Source: Megachile rotundata
Taxonomy: Eukaryota; Arthropoda; Insecta; Hymenoptera; Megachilidae
Length of the DNA stretch: 64,000 nucleotides
Assembly (NCBI RefSeq): GCF_050947335.1
Contig: NC_134988.1
Span: forward strand, 6,510,001 to 6,574,000
Direction: 5' to 3'
Part shown: positions 25,801 to 39,100 of the stretch, one piece after another
Layout: each line of letters begins with the position of its first letter
Numbering within the stretch: position 1 is the first letter of the stretch
Translations under genes and position numbers: made by a program
The notes under the pieces: model-generated
Database searches by the model: none
What the model saw: only the letters and a program-made list of their open reading frames with translations
What the model was told of the DNA's origin: nothing

Positions 25801-26399
25801 CGTGAAGCAATCCACAAAACACATGCGAGACCGCGACAATTTACCGCGTAGAAATTGTTGGTTGTCAAGGTTGCCGAGATTAATATTAAATGTTCCCGCA
25901 AACAAGTTAGTTAACATAATACTATGTATAATACTTCACGTAACGATAACGCTTTAAACACGTAATAAAACGTCGCTATCAGCACTTTGCCAGAATCTAA
26001 ATAGTGTCAAGCCTCATTCCCTCACAAAAGGAGAGTATATATAGAACGGAGATTACGTGTAGAAGAATGAAATATACGCATATACGTTCGCGTGTTTACT
26101 TTGTACAATAAGGTTGGCGAAAGAATACGGCAAAGTCTTTTCAAATGACCCGATAAGATCTCCGGTAGCCGGTAATGCTAGAATCAACTAATCAGCACAA
26201 GTCGTGGCGCCTACGAGATCGTTGGTAACACGCTGCTTATCGAGCCGGTGGGGCAACATTCCTCGCTTCGGAATCAGAATGACCGTACCCGTTCCCCCAT
26301 GGGTTGTAACAGGGACGGCAACAGGGCAACTTTTTGGAGCTGTACACTATAGTGTATTACCTCAAATACGTAGAGCACTGTTAGCTTCAAATAGATCAT
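25801..26399. other. Intergenic, no gene recognised
   Basis: A GC-richer patch at about 26,150-26,340 has a 66-codon frame without a domain. Nothing else was seen. Confidence 0.4.
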
Positions 26400-26586
26400 T
26401 GTGAGTTGTTGATACATGAGGATATTGATACAGAAAGATACAGTGTTAAAGAGTATACTGTAGAATGTGTAGGAGGTAGTTTAAGGATTATATTGTGTGA
26501 TGCACTGAAGAAGGTACAATAGTCAAGGTTACTATGGATTGTTTTATTGTGGAAGGTTATACTACTAATGGCTATACTGGTGACAG
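26400..26586. repeat. TTACACTAT-type repeat, left part
   Basis: Diverged units such as 'aggttatactactaatggc'. It resembles the array that continues at 27,386, so the piggyBac-type element between them looks inserted into it. Confidence 0.6.
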
Positions 26587-26604
26587 TTAACACGTTCCGT
26601 GCCA

Positions 26605-26669
26605 CGTGTACCACCGGTGGTACACGGTAAACTTGATCGTCAGGCCACGTGTACCACCGGTGGTACACG
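26605..26669. repeat. Two copies of a perfect palindrome in the piggyBac-type element
   Basis: GTGTACCACCGGTGGTACAC, with C before and G after, is a 22-bp perfect palindrome at 26,605-26,626 and again at 26,648-26,669. The 4 bases before it (GCCA) are also the same in every copy. The first copy starts directly inside the terminal inverted repeat. Confidence 0.95.
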
Positions 26670-26831
26670 CAGTCATATTTATTCAATGTGCTGAAAACAT
26701 ATATTTTATTACAAATATAATTCTGTAAACTATATTTCTACCTAAAAAATGAAGCATTATACAAGATGCAGTATAGAACAAAACACATAAGTTTATTTAA
26801 TTGTTATATATACAATAATTAATAATTACAT

Positions 26832-26966
26832 TTAATGGTGCATTTTGTTGAAGCAAGGGAGGCATAAAGACGGCTTTTTCGGGCAATCGCTGCAAAACGT
26901 TATTACTCTTATAGTTTTTTGTCTTGCTACTTCAGTACCGAATTTTTTTACATTTTTTTTATAGCA
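26832..26966 (-). pseudogene. piggyBac transposase C-terminal cysteine-rich fragment
   Basis: The last 44 codons of a minus-strand frame contain CSDCPKKPSLCLPCF followed by NKMHH and a stop. This has the C-x2-C ... C-x2-CF ... H arrangement of the cysteine-rich domain that ends piggyBac-family transposases. The sequence before it in the same frame is a hydrophobic, AT-rich run with no transposase similarity that I can see. Only the tail survives, next to the element's 3' end, as expected of an internal-deletion derivative. Confidence 0.75.
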
Positions 26967-27217
26967 AGAAATGAAAATAAAATAATAAAAGAAAAATAAT
27001 AGTAATAATGAAGTAAATAATAGAAACTTGTTTTCCAACAGAAACAAATGAAAAACAAAAAATGTTATCTCCGTATATTTACCTACTCCTTCTTTTATTA
27101 AATAATTTATTTTATTTCTCTCGTTTTTTATTCAACAAATTCGAGTGCAGCAGATTTTTTACTAACCGAAAAGTTTCGAACTGACTGACTTTTGCACTCG
27201 AACTGATCGCAGCGCCA

Positions 27218-27239
27218 CGTGTACCACCGGTGGTACACG
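27218..27239. repeat. Third copy of the 22-bp palindrome
   Basis: Identical to the copies at 26,605 and 26,648, again preceded by GCCA. It lies about 145 bp inside the right end of the piggyBac-type element. Confidence 0.95.
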
Positions 27240-27385
27240 ATGTGATAACTGCTCTAAACAAGAGAACTACTTATGTATTGATGATATAATGAAATATTGT
27301 GTGATAATATATCGATCTTTAGTCAAAATATCAAATGGCCTGAACGACAAGTCAGGCAAAAATGGCTTGGCACGGAACGTGTTAA

Positions 27386-28690
27386 CGTGTGGGAGGTACT
27401 TTGAGGATTATTGTATTGTGTGATGTTTCGCTAAAGAAGGATACATTTTTCAAGGTTATGGAAGGATACTGTGGATGGTTACACTATGGAAACTTAAAGT
27501 AGGGGGTATGAGGATTATTATGTTGTGTGATGTTGCACTAGAAAGAGGTACATTATGCGATTATAGTGTGGAGGATTGCAGTATAAAAGGTTACACTGTA
27601 TGATATTACACTATAGAAGGTTACACTGTGTAAGGTTACGCTATAGAAGGTTATACTGTATAAGATTACACTGTATACAGCTACATCACGGAAGGTTACA
27701 CTTTGTCAAATTATACTATTAGATTGTGGAGGATCACACTATGTTAGATTGTAATATAGAAGACTACACTATGCAAGATTATTTTGTGGATGATTATCCC
27801 ATGCTACACTGTATTGTAGAAGTGTACACTATCTAGAGTAACAGTGTGGAAGATTACACTGTCTAAAGTTACACTGTAGAAGGCTACACTATACACACTT
27901 ATACTTTAGAACATTACACTACAATTATACTGTGCAAGATTATAAGTGATATTATAAGTGAAGCTACACTATGAAAATTAATCTATGGAAGACCGTTGAA
28001 GTTATTAAGGATTACAATATTTTAGGTTACATTATAAAATATATCTTATACATTTAGTGTTTGTACATTATAGTGTAGCATATAGAGTGCTACGAAGCAC
28101 TAGTGTAGCACATAAAGTGCTTTATTAGAAGCAAGAATTATAATACCTAATGGAATATTATACATAGTTACACTATAGTACACTGAAATACATTAAATTG
28201 AATTAAACTATATTATGAAAATTACACTTTGAAAAATTAATATGCTAATTGTTATAGTATTAAAAATTTATTTACTCAAGATTACACTATTGAACAGTGC
28301 ATTACACAAAATTACACTACTAATGTACACTGAAACTCAATTAAACTGTATCACAAAATATACTGTATAAAAGATTAAATTATTAAATTTGATAATACTT
28401 TAAAAGTTTACTCATTCAAAATACTGTTGATACATTATTGATCATTACACTATGACATATTACTACACTATGAAAGTAACTATGAAACGTTAGAATTGTA
28501 AAAGATACTTGGTATAATATTACACTGTAATATATTCTGTGATACGTTTTACTACTACAGATCAAATTACACTATGGAGTTTACTTTATAAAAAACTCAA
28601 CTATAAAAAGTGTTTTATGTAATGTAATTGGATACCTACACTATGTAATGTTACACTATAAGATTGAAATACACCAGGTGCTCTGCAGAA
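27386..28690. repeat. TTACACTAT-type degenerate array
   Basis: Units of about 20-25 bp such as 'ggttacactatagaa' and 'gattacactgtgtaa', becoming more diverged after about 28,000. Non-coding. Confidence 0.7.
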
Positions 28691-28939
28691 CATTACGCTA
28701 TAAACAAATGAATAAAAGTGTTTATTTTGAATACATATATAACATTAACATCAAAATTACCAAACCAGTCAATTTATATTCAAAAATTTGTTTATGTGCT
28801 TTTTTGTAATCACTGCTGACTTTTATCGAGATAAATTAATATATTCAGTTATGTTTTATCGTTTATTTCCCTACTTCATTTTTAATATTAATTTATGCGT
28901 TATACGTTCATACATTTAATATTGACATATGACTTAATC

Positions 28940-29515
28940 ACATATGTTTTTAATTATTCATACAAATATATAATTTTTAAATAATATATATAATTGATAT
29001 TATTATTTATTGATATTTTAATTGTTCATACGAATACATAGTTTTTAAATAATGCGTAAAATTGTTATTATTATTTATTGATATTTTAATTGTTCATACG
29101 AATACATAGTTTTTAAATAATACATAAAATTGGTATTATTATTTATTGATATTTTAATTGTTCATACGAAACATAATTTTTAAATAATACATAAAATTGG
29201 TATTATTATTTATTGGTATTTTAATTGTTCATACGAAACATAATTTTTAAATAATACATAAAATTGTTATTATTATTTATTGATACCTTATATGTTCATA
29301 CAAATACATAGTTTTTAAATAATACATACAATTGATATTATTATTTTTTGATATTTTAATTGTTCATACGAATACAAAGTTTTTAAATAATACATAAAAT
29401 TGTTATTATTATTTATTGATATTTTAATTGTTCATACGAATACATAGTTTTTAAATAATACATAAAATTGATATTATCATTTATTGATATTTTAATTGTT
29501 CATACGAGTGGTTCA
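28940..29515. repeat. 68-bp AT-rich tandem array, about 8 units
   Basis: The unit runs from 'gtttttaaataatac' through 'ttattattatttattgatat' to 'gttcatacgaatacata'. The start of the unit at 29,041 recurs at 29,109, giving a 68-bp period, with about eight units in all. Small indels separate the units. Confidence 0.85.
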
Positions 29516-30138
29516 TAATTTTGTATATAATTCACAAAATTAAATTTGTATTGTATGTTATATAATTAATATCACGTTATATAAAAATATTTCTCTTATA
29601 TAACATGTTCCTGTAAATATTGTCTGAGAGACATTAAGGTGATGATTGTCCGCGTTATATTGTTCCAAAAGATTACCCTGATGTCCGTCCCTGACCCGCA
29701 GTGAGGCTCGAGGAGGATCCTCCGTGAAGGTGCAGTGGCTCGTCACGGTTGCACTGGCATGTGCGTGTGAACGTGAAAGGTGAAACAGGAAACCATTTCG
29801 TTCACCTGTTCCACTGGTCGCCGAAAATCGAACCTCACGGAACCTTGATCCGACCTTCTCCTCCTCCGCATAACATGGAACATAAACGCCCCCGGCTCTG
29901 CTGACCCGACAACATTCCTCTGCCCACGTTTCTTCTTCCCCTATTTCGTTCTCTCTTTCCCTTCGTTTTTACACCGTTTCGTTCCTTTTCGTTTGTTTAT
30001 CGACTTCTGTCCCGCGCACACGCGTATCAACGTTTCTGCGACCACGGCAAAAATAACGTAACAAAAGCGTTACAAAATTAGATTTACATACGTCGACTGT
30101 CTACCGATTGTCTTATTATTTTGAATGTTTGTTCGCAG
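29516..30138 (+). promoter_or_regulatory. Region upstream of syndapin coding exon 1
   Basis: GC-richer than the arrays to its left (from about 29,640), as is common for insect promoters and 5' untranslated exons. It ends at a splice acceptor (ttcgcag, last base 30,138). The mature mRNA therefore has at least one more 5' exon upstream, whose position I cannot fix. Confidence 0.4.
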
Positions 30139-30167
30139 GTGAAAGGAATTTCTCGACTTAGGCTAGG

Positions 30168-33100
30168 ATGTCACATCACAGCGACGATAACATGCTGATA
30201 GCAACCTCGGACTCCTTCTGGGAGCCGGGTAATTACAAACGGACGACCAAAAGGATCGAGGATGGCCACAAACTGTGCGATAGTCTGATAGCTCTGGTAC
30301 AGGAGAGAGCGGAGATCGAGAAGAGTTACGCGAAAGCGTTGAAAAATTGGTCGAAGAATTGGAACGATAAGATTGAGAAGGGACCTGAATATGGCACCAC
30401 CGAGGCAGCATGGAAAGGAGTACTCGTTGAATCCGACAGGTTGTGCGATCTTCACCTCAGGGTCAAAGAGAACCTCTGCAACGAAATCATTCTTCACGTG
30501 AAATCGTGGCAGAAGGACACCTATCACAAGGTACATCATTAACAATAACTTTCTTCTGACACCGATTCATGACCTAAAAGTTTCTCGAAACGATACTTAT
30601 GATGCATTAATTTAAAGCAGCATGTTTAATAAACAAGACTGTATAATCATTTTGTTGAAATTCTTTAGATAAAATGATTATCTGTTGGCCTCAAAGGGAA
30701 ATGGACCCATTATTGTGTATTGCGGTTAGTTAATATTTGATGTGGTTTAATGACGTAAAAATATTTCAAAATGCCACTCATTGAGTATTAATGTAAAGCT
30801 TGAAGCGTAATAAAAGAGACTACATAATCATTTTGTTGAGATTCTTTCGATAAAATGATTAGCTATTGGCCTCAAAGAGAAATAGACCTACTATTGCGTA
30901 TTTCGGTTAGTTAATATTTGATATGGTTTAAAGACGTAAAAATATTTCAAAATGCCACTCATTGAGTATTAATGTAAAACGTGAAGCTTAATAAAAAGGA
31001 CTACGTAATTGTTTTGTTAAAATTTTGAGTGTATAAGGATTGGTTGTTGGCCTCATGAAGCTGAATATCAGTTATAATATTCTGCTAAGTGCGCTAGTGT
31101 TTGCAAAATAACACTTATGAGGTATCATATTCTAGCTTAAAGTCTTAGAAACTTAATGTTCCTAATACAAAATGGCTGATGCTTATTTGTATCAAACAGT
31201 GACTCATCTTTGGTAACGTATAGAGTCTAACAAGATTTGATAACGTAAAATTATTTCGAAATACCACGTATGGTACATCAATTTAAAGCTTAATACATAA
31301 CAGAAATAACTATTTAAGTCTATTTCTAATTTTAATGTAAAATGACAGATTTATAACAAATAGGGTAAACAGAGATGATTTTCGAAATAAAAAGTATCGG
31401 ACAGATTCATGACAGAAAACCATTTTAAAATAGCCCTTGTGATATGTCATTGTAAAGCCCAAAGCTTAACGAAAAAGCCTATGTAAAAGTTTTGCTAAAA
31501 TTTTGTATGCAAAATGGCTAATCATCGGCCTCAAGGAGGAATGGATTAATTATTGTAAACAGTAATATGTGCTCTATTAAATTGTAGTGTTTGAAATGAT
31601 TTAATACCACTGAATGATACTTATAGCATATCAAATTAAAGCTTGAAATTTCAAAAAAGGAACTGCGTGAACATTTAATTGATATTCTCAATATAAAATG
31701 GCTGTTGCGTCATTGAATCGAGTAATAGTTTAGAATTTTCAATGGCGTATTAAAAAAATTTTTCATATCTCGTATCATAGTTATTTTCAGTTAGCCTTAA
31801 GATTTAAATTGATAAATGCTATATAATGATGCGTGTCATCAAAACATCAAGCCTCATCAATATTCTTTGAGAACTGAGGTTTTTATGTAAAGAACGACTC
31901 AGAGCGTTGAATATGTATTGATCTGAAACGCATCTTTGTTTCAGTCGATGATGACCCTAAAGGAACGCAAAGAAATGGAGGACGCGTTCAAGAAAGCGCA
32001 GAAACCATGGGCGAAGCTTTTGCAAAAAGTCGAGAAAGCAAAATCAGAGTATCACAACAGCTGTAAAACAGAACGAACCGCGGCGAACGTGGAAAGGAAT
32101 GCTTCTGCTGATACTTCACTTTCGCCAGACCAGGTAAAAAAAAACGAATGTCCGCGATTAACATTGATCATAGCTATTGACGGGTTACGTCATTCTCGTT
32201 CATACGTTTATCGACGATTAGCGCAATCGTCGCGTTACGTATTCGAGTCACATTGTATTTGTCATTTGTTCGTGTTCGCTTTTAAAAGCTGTGCACCGAA
32301 GGGACATCGTTTCGAATCGCAGATCCAATTGAAAGTGAATCTGCTCGTTTAAAATTGATTCGACGCGCTGCTCAAAATAATTAGAGATCTTCTTTCAATC
32401 GAATGCGTCGAAAGAAAATGTTTAAATCGTCAAGATATACTATTATTTAATGCCTCATAATGCCTCATATTCTAATGAAAATTGTTAGGTGGCACAGTAT
32501 AACAAAATCCTACTAAACTGCCTATATAGAATTATTTCATTATTAGTTTTAGTTTACAGCTTATTATATTGCCACGCTATATATTGCCAATGAGAAAGTT
32601 TTAAAAGCATGTCTGCTCTCATTCACGATAAACTAAGCTGAACATTTATGAAGATTGTCGATAATTAAGTCCTCGTTCAAACTCAAGTTTGACAACTACA
32701 AAATTAGGTTATTGATTGTGAGGCTTCATCGATTTATGATTTTGAGGTATTAAAACTCCAAGACTTTAAAACATTAAAATTATACAATCTCGATGCGTTG
32801 GAAATCTTAAAATTTTTTAAACTTGAGGCCTTAAAACTATATGAGGCTTAGAACCATTCTTAGGACTTTGGAACTAAGAACTTTAAGGCTTTAAAAGCTC
32901 TAATATTTTTTAACTGTGATGCCTAGTAAAACTTGCAATATCGAAACCTTGAAGCCCAAAGAAACTTGGAATCATAAAACCTTGAGGTCATGAAAGCTTG
33001 GAATCTTGAAATCTTAAGACCTAGGAAATTTTGGAATCTTAAGGCTTTGAAAACTTTCGAATTTTGTAACATTGGAATTTTGCAACTTTGAGGCCTCGGA

Positions 33101-36100
33101 AATCTTAGCCTTAAAACCGTGATACCTTAGAACTTCGAACTTAGGAACCTTGAAGCCTTGAAAACCTCAGATTTTTTAGCTGTGAGGTTCAGAAAACCTT
33201 GCAATTTTGAAGCCTTGAGGCGTAAAGAAACTTGGAATATTGAAATCTTAAGGCTTAAAAAGGCTTGAAATCTTGAAACCTTGAGACCTAAAAAAATTTG
33301 GAATTTTACAATATTGACGCCCTGAAAACTTTTAATACAGAAACATTAAAACTTTGGAACTTTCAGTGTTTGGAAACCTTAGAACCTTGAAGCCATGAGG
33401 CCTTGAAAACCCTGAGTCCTTGAAGTCATGAAGCTTTGAAAACCTTGAATACTTGAAGCCATGAAGCCTTGAAAACCTTGAATCCTTAAAGCCATGAGGC
33501 CTTGAAACCCTTGCGTCCTTGAAGCCATGAGGCCTTGAAAACGTTGAATCCTTGTGATCCTTGCAACTTAAAAACTTCGAAACCTTTTTGTCTTAGAACT
33601 TTGAAATCCTATAACCTTTGAAACGTTAATAAACTTGCTCTGTTTTATTCTTCGTTCATGGCAATATAACGAAAATCTACTATATTTTATTACACGTAAT
33701 TTCACGAGTTTCTTATTGCATTTCTCGAACTTTTCTCAATTGTTTTGAGCAATGCGTACAATTATTGTACCGTAACGAATTAAATTACTACGACTAAATT
33801 GTTTTTAATGCGACATATCCTTGACAAGACATAACGCACACACGCATACATAAATGATGTAACATGTACACGTGTGTTGTACTTACAGTAGTAGTATGCA
33901 TCTCGATCACGCATTCGCGGCTCAATACAAGTAGATACAGTTGTTCTTTAGCAAGTATTATTTTCAGATGGCCCGAGGCTCCGAAAACGTATGTTACAAA
34001 AATTCTCGTGTTTTATTCTTTATCGGAAAATTTGCATGTCTTGTTGTAACATGTCCTCCATATTTATCAGTATATACGTACTTCTAAATGTCACGAAATG
34101 CTTTACAGATTCTTCGTGAATGATCCATACTTTTCTACCTTGCACGTTTCGGTCATGATTTGTAGATAACTGTTCGATTATACCGAATACTAAAATCAGA
34201 GTTTTGGAGCTTTTACGGTCTGGAGGCCTCAAACATTCTGCACTACTTGGGTCTTCGAATGAGGTCTCTATTTGAAGCTTCTCTATTATTTGCAAAAAAT
34301 GGAAAGCCTCAGTGCACAGAGATGTTAAAAACTGACTAAAAATTATGCTAAATTATTTGTAAAGAAAAGAAATTTATATTATTAACTGAAAATCTTTATG
34401 ATTTGTATAATGTCCAATCAAAATTATTACAAAGAAATGTAACTTGATAAATTTTTTCGTCGATAAATTCTCGTATTTTTTTTCTAAATAAAAATATTCG
34501 AAACCTGTTTTGAACAATCGATATAATAGAAATGTTGTACGAAAGAAGGCTAACGACATTTTTAGATGACAGTTTGTGGATGTCGTGCATGGGGCCTGAG
34601 ATTACGAAAAACCTTTGCGAAATCTAAAATAGGAGACGTTCAGCTTGTATGTATAATAATATTGCATGCGGCATGTTTATCGATTAACGTTCTTTCTTGT
34701 CTTTCGTTACAGAAAGCACTGCTGGTAAGCGAACTCTCTGTTTCAAAGCTTTCCTCACGTAGATTATCGCAGCACAAAACTCATTTCAATCTGTTCAAAA
34801 GAGTTAGAGAATCTCATTGATTATAAATATCACGCAACGCTCTGTTTTCTTCATTTTTATGTACGATAAAACTCTCTCGCGTGACGCCATTACGCGTGAG
34901 TCAGTAACGTACGCGGCCATTACGCGTAAGCCTACAACGCGTGAAGCCATCGTATGTAATATTACAGCGTATGAAGCCATCGTATGTAAGACTACACCGT
35001 TATGAGGCGATCGCATGTAAGATTACAGCGTATGAGGCCGTCGTATGTAAGACTACAGCGTTATAAGGCCATCGTGTGTAAGACTGCAACGTTGTGAGGC
35101 CATCGTATGTAAAATTATCGCCTCTGAGGCTATCGTATGTAAGACTGCAACTTTCTGAGGCCATCGTATGTAAGACTGCAGCGTTGTGAGGCCATCGTAT
35201 GTAAAATTATCGCCTCTGAGGCTATCGTATGTAAGACTACAACTTTCTGAGGCCATCGTATGTAAGACTGCAGCGTTGTGAGGCCATCGTATGTAAAATT
35301 ATCGCCTCTGAGGCTATCGTATGTAAGACTGCAACTTTCTGAGGCCATCGTATGTAAGATTGCAACGTTGTGAGGCCATCGTATGTAAAATTACCGCCTC
35401 TGAGGCTATCGTATGTAAGACTACAGCGCATGAGGCTATTACAAGTAAACTTATAATCGTCATAAATAATACTCAAAGCTTATTAAACGATATAACGACG
35501 TGATTCTCTCATTTTTTTGAACAATATCTCCTTATTTATTAAATATGTTGTAGCCTAAATATAACAATTTACAACGCTTCGTTAAATACTTGCTGTAATT
35601 ACTTAAAGTCGCATTTGTCAGTAGATCTGCACGAATATCCCTTAAAATTAAATAGTACCATGCAAAATGAAATTTGGTATTATTTGTTCAAGCTTCTTAT
35701 TGTTTTGTATTATTGTTGTGCAAGAGAAACCACACACAAACACATTTTATGCCGTAAAGAATTGTAAAGAATGCCTTCGAGGATTGCTATGAGGTAAGAA
35801 AACAAAATGACAGAATATCATTGACTCATCATTGTGCATGACAAGTTGTACATACCAACTAATAGCAATGCAACGTTTTTAAGGCTTTTGTAATTATGTG
35901 TTAGAAAGCGATAAATATTCAAGGGCATTGTGCACAGCTCTCTACGGTACAATTAGCATTTCTAACACTTGTACGACATTCTTTTCCACGTATGCACCAA
36001 GAAAGTTTGTATGTTACAGAATTAGAATTACAATTGTAGTTGCTGATATAGAATTATAAGTAATGCTATATTACCCAGTTGCTTACATCTTGTAATAATT

Positions 36101-39100
36101 ATTATAGGGCTATCGACACATGCTGTTTTTCATTTTTATTTAACGAGACTGTACTAAATTTATTTTTTATGAATTTTTTAGAATCATATACACATATCTA
36201 TGAAGAAAGTCACAAAACACTGTACAGACAACAAACAACAATTTACTTATTTTATTATACATACTGTCGCACGTGTAGCTTCATTTTGTTTATTATTTAT
36301 TTAATTTAAAGGTTAGACTTGCTTTTTCGAAGATATTCCTCTAACGCAGTGTTGGGCAGTTGGAACATTTGATGATAAAAATTATAATTAACAATTACAA
36401 TATTACGTTGTTGTATATAAAATCTTAATGATTTCATGAGATAAATGTATTACAAAACAACAATTGTATTATCTCAGTTTAAAGCTTCAATTGTGACAAA
36501 AAAGTGTATATAATCGCTTCGTTAAAATTATTAACGTAAGATGATCGGTTGTCGGCCTCAAAGATCATTTACAGCGAAAAGTGACCTTATCAGTCTAATA
36601 TGATTTGCTGGCATAAATATGCCTCAAAATGGCACTTATCATATATCAAATTAAAGCTTAAAGTTTAATAAAAACGACTGTATAAACATCTTACTGAAAT
36701 CCTTAGTACAAAATGCCTAATGGTCAGCCTCAAAGTGCAGTGGCACAAACAATTCATTTGAACTTTTTCAATCTTCAATCGCTTTTATACCAAATAATAA
36801 TAATAAATCTACCTATTTACTGTCTTGTATTCATTTTCCCAATTATTAAGCTTCTATAAGCACTTTACGAATTTTATTTATAAAATTTGACTAATTTCAT
36901 CAATCGTGATTCTTAATGCCCAACGCTGCTCTATACGCTTGAGGGTAAAGAATTGGGTATTGTCATAATTTACGAATGAAAGTTGTATTCAGAACACGTT
37001 TCGACACGTAGACAATATGCATCAAAATTAAAAAACAACGTTTCTTTTATTTCTCAACCAGCTTGCAAACGCGGGTTTGTACCAAGATCTTTACCCTTGT
37101 TTGTAGCCGTCGCTGACCGTGATGTAACCTCGAAATCATCCTTGTTTTCTCGTTTCAATTGGCAGGTGAAGAAGATGCAAGACAGGGTGCAGAAGACGAA
37201 GGAAGAGGTGCAGAAAGCGAAAGAAAAGTATGAAGCTGCTCTTCAGGAAATTAATCAGTACAACCCTAAGTATATGGAGGACATGACACAGGTGTTCGAA
37301 AAGTGCCAAGAAATGGAGGCGCAGCGACTTCAGTTCTTCAAAGAAGTCCTCTTCGGCATCCACAAATGCCTTAATATATCGCAGGATCCAGTGTAATTAT
37401 ACATTTTGTTAGATTTGGGGAAGTACAGGAAAAAAATTCAAGGATTAAATTTGGAATTCTTTAAATTGGAATTTTATAAAATAGTAGGTTTTAGAATTTG
37501 AAAATTTGAACGAAGCTAAAATTAATCTATGTAGTAGCCAAATGTACACCCAAGCTCGATATTCAATTAAGATTTTCGTTTTCAGACTCCCGCAAATATA
37601 CGAAGAATTCTACCACACAATAAACAACGCGGACCACGAAAAAGACTTGAAATGGTGGTCTAACAACCACGGTGTAAATATGGCCATGAACTGGCCGCAG
37701 TTCGAGGTAAGATAATGAAGTATCAACGTTCGCATTGCAAATTCTTCTTATCGCATGTAAACCCTTGCTCATGGTTGGATATCTGATGTTAGAAAACATA
37801 GACGTAGAGTTGTTCCTTCCTTTTTATAACTGTATTAATATTGTCCGTTAGCCATCTTATATGTCTTCATATTCTGCAATCTTTTTAATTATTTTACAAT
37901 TCAGAGACCAAAGATAACTTTATTTTGCCCTTAATTGTCGCTTGAGATTTTTAAACGTTAAAGCGTCCAAAGCGAGTAGCTGATCAAACGATTTCCACCG
38001 CGATATCGCGTGATCGGATTTCGAGCATGCGATATCGCGTTCATTCGACGTGTGATCCTTCTGACCCCCTCAGAAGCTTTGTATTTTGAAAATTTCAAAC
38101 GACCCCCCATTAAGATAGAACAAATCTCCCGGAATGCATGCATGTGATTGTTTTTTGGGCATTGCTATTATGCAGGACTACACAGAGGAATTCCGTGAGA
38201 TCACCAAGGGCTCGAAGTCGAAGGAGGCACTTCCGGCTGGCTCCATCACGCTCATCAATCAACGCCCGGTCGGCGAGGACCTGCATGTAAAGTTTTGTTA
38301 TGTTTTACACCATCAGTTCGCTTATGCCATGAACTCACGCCATGAATGAGGACAATGCAAGCTTCTTTTAATGTATCCTACTCGAGAACCGTGAACATAG
38401 TGTCATAACGGACGGGCAGGACGAGGTCATCGAGGATGGGTTTCCTTTTTCAGCTTCTGGCTCGTCTAACTTCACTGAATTAACCGTAACCGGCTATGCG
38501 CTTCTTCTTGCACGGGAAACCTCTGACTCTGTAATACCTACTTCATACAAATGTTTATTTACAAGAACTATGTGTACAGGGTCCATTCACAAATCACCAC
38601 TTTTACAATGCGACTAGAGAAAGAATCACGCCGTGAATATAAATTTACAACAATTAATTTATATTATAATAATGTATAATATATATTATAGTTATATGTA
38701 TAATATATATTATAATTACATGTATAATTACATGTATAATTACATGTATAATTACATGTATAATATATATTATACCAATGAGTATATCATTTTTGCATTG
38801 TACGTATGTTTTGAAACACCCTGTAGTATTACTACATTACAATTTACAATTGCTACACACATATATTATACTATAGTATAATATATATTATATTTATATG
38901 GATAGTATATATTATACCAATGAATATATCTTTTTGCATTGTACGTCTGTTTTGATACACCCTGTAGTTTATAGAAAGAATTTGAAAGGATTGTTAACAT
39001 TATCAGAAGCACTGTTTTGAAAAGAAACTGCATCGCTCTAAGTTCGTTTGATTGTTTATATTATCATTACATTTCACGCAATGTATAATCAACATTTTCA

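Larger units (their letters stand above)
26587..27385 (-). mobile_element. Non-autonomous piggyBac-type transposon (799 bp with TTAA ends)
   Basis: TTAA at 26,587-26,590 and at 27,382-27,385 bounds a perfect 14-bp terminal inverted repeat: CACGTTCCGTGCCA on the left at 26,591-26,604, and its complement at 27,368-27,381. TTAA duplication is the hallmark of the piggyBac superfamily. Inside, on the minus strand, a remnant of the transposase C-terminal cysteine-rich domain remains (26,832-26,966). A perfect 20-bp palindrome with one matching base on each side occurs three times. The flanks are one interrupted TTACACTAT array, which supports insertion. Most of the transposase is missing, so the copy cannot move itself. 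Confidence 0.88.

Noticed and set aside
34804..35476. Several frames of 62-79 codons in syndapin intron 2
   Set aside because: They mirror the 92-bp higher-order repeat.
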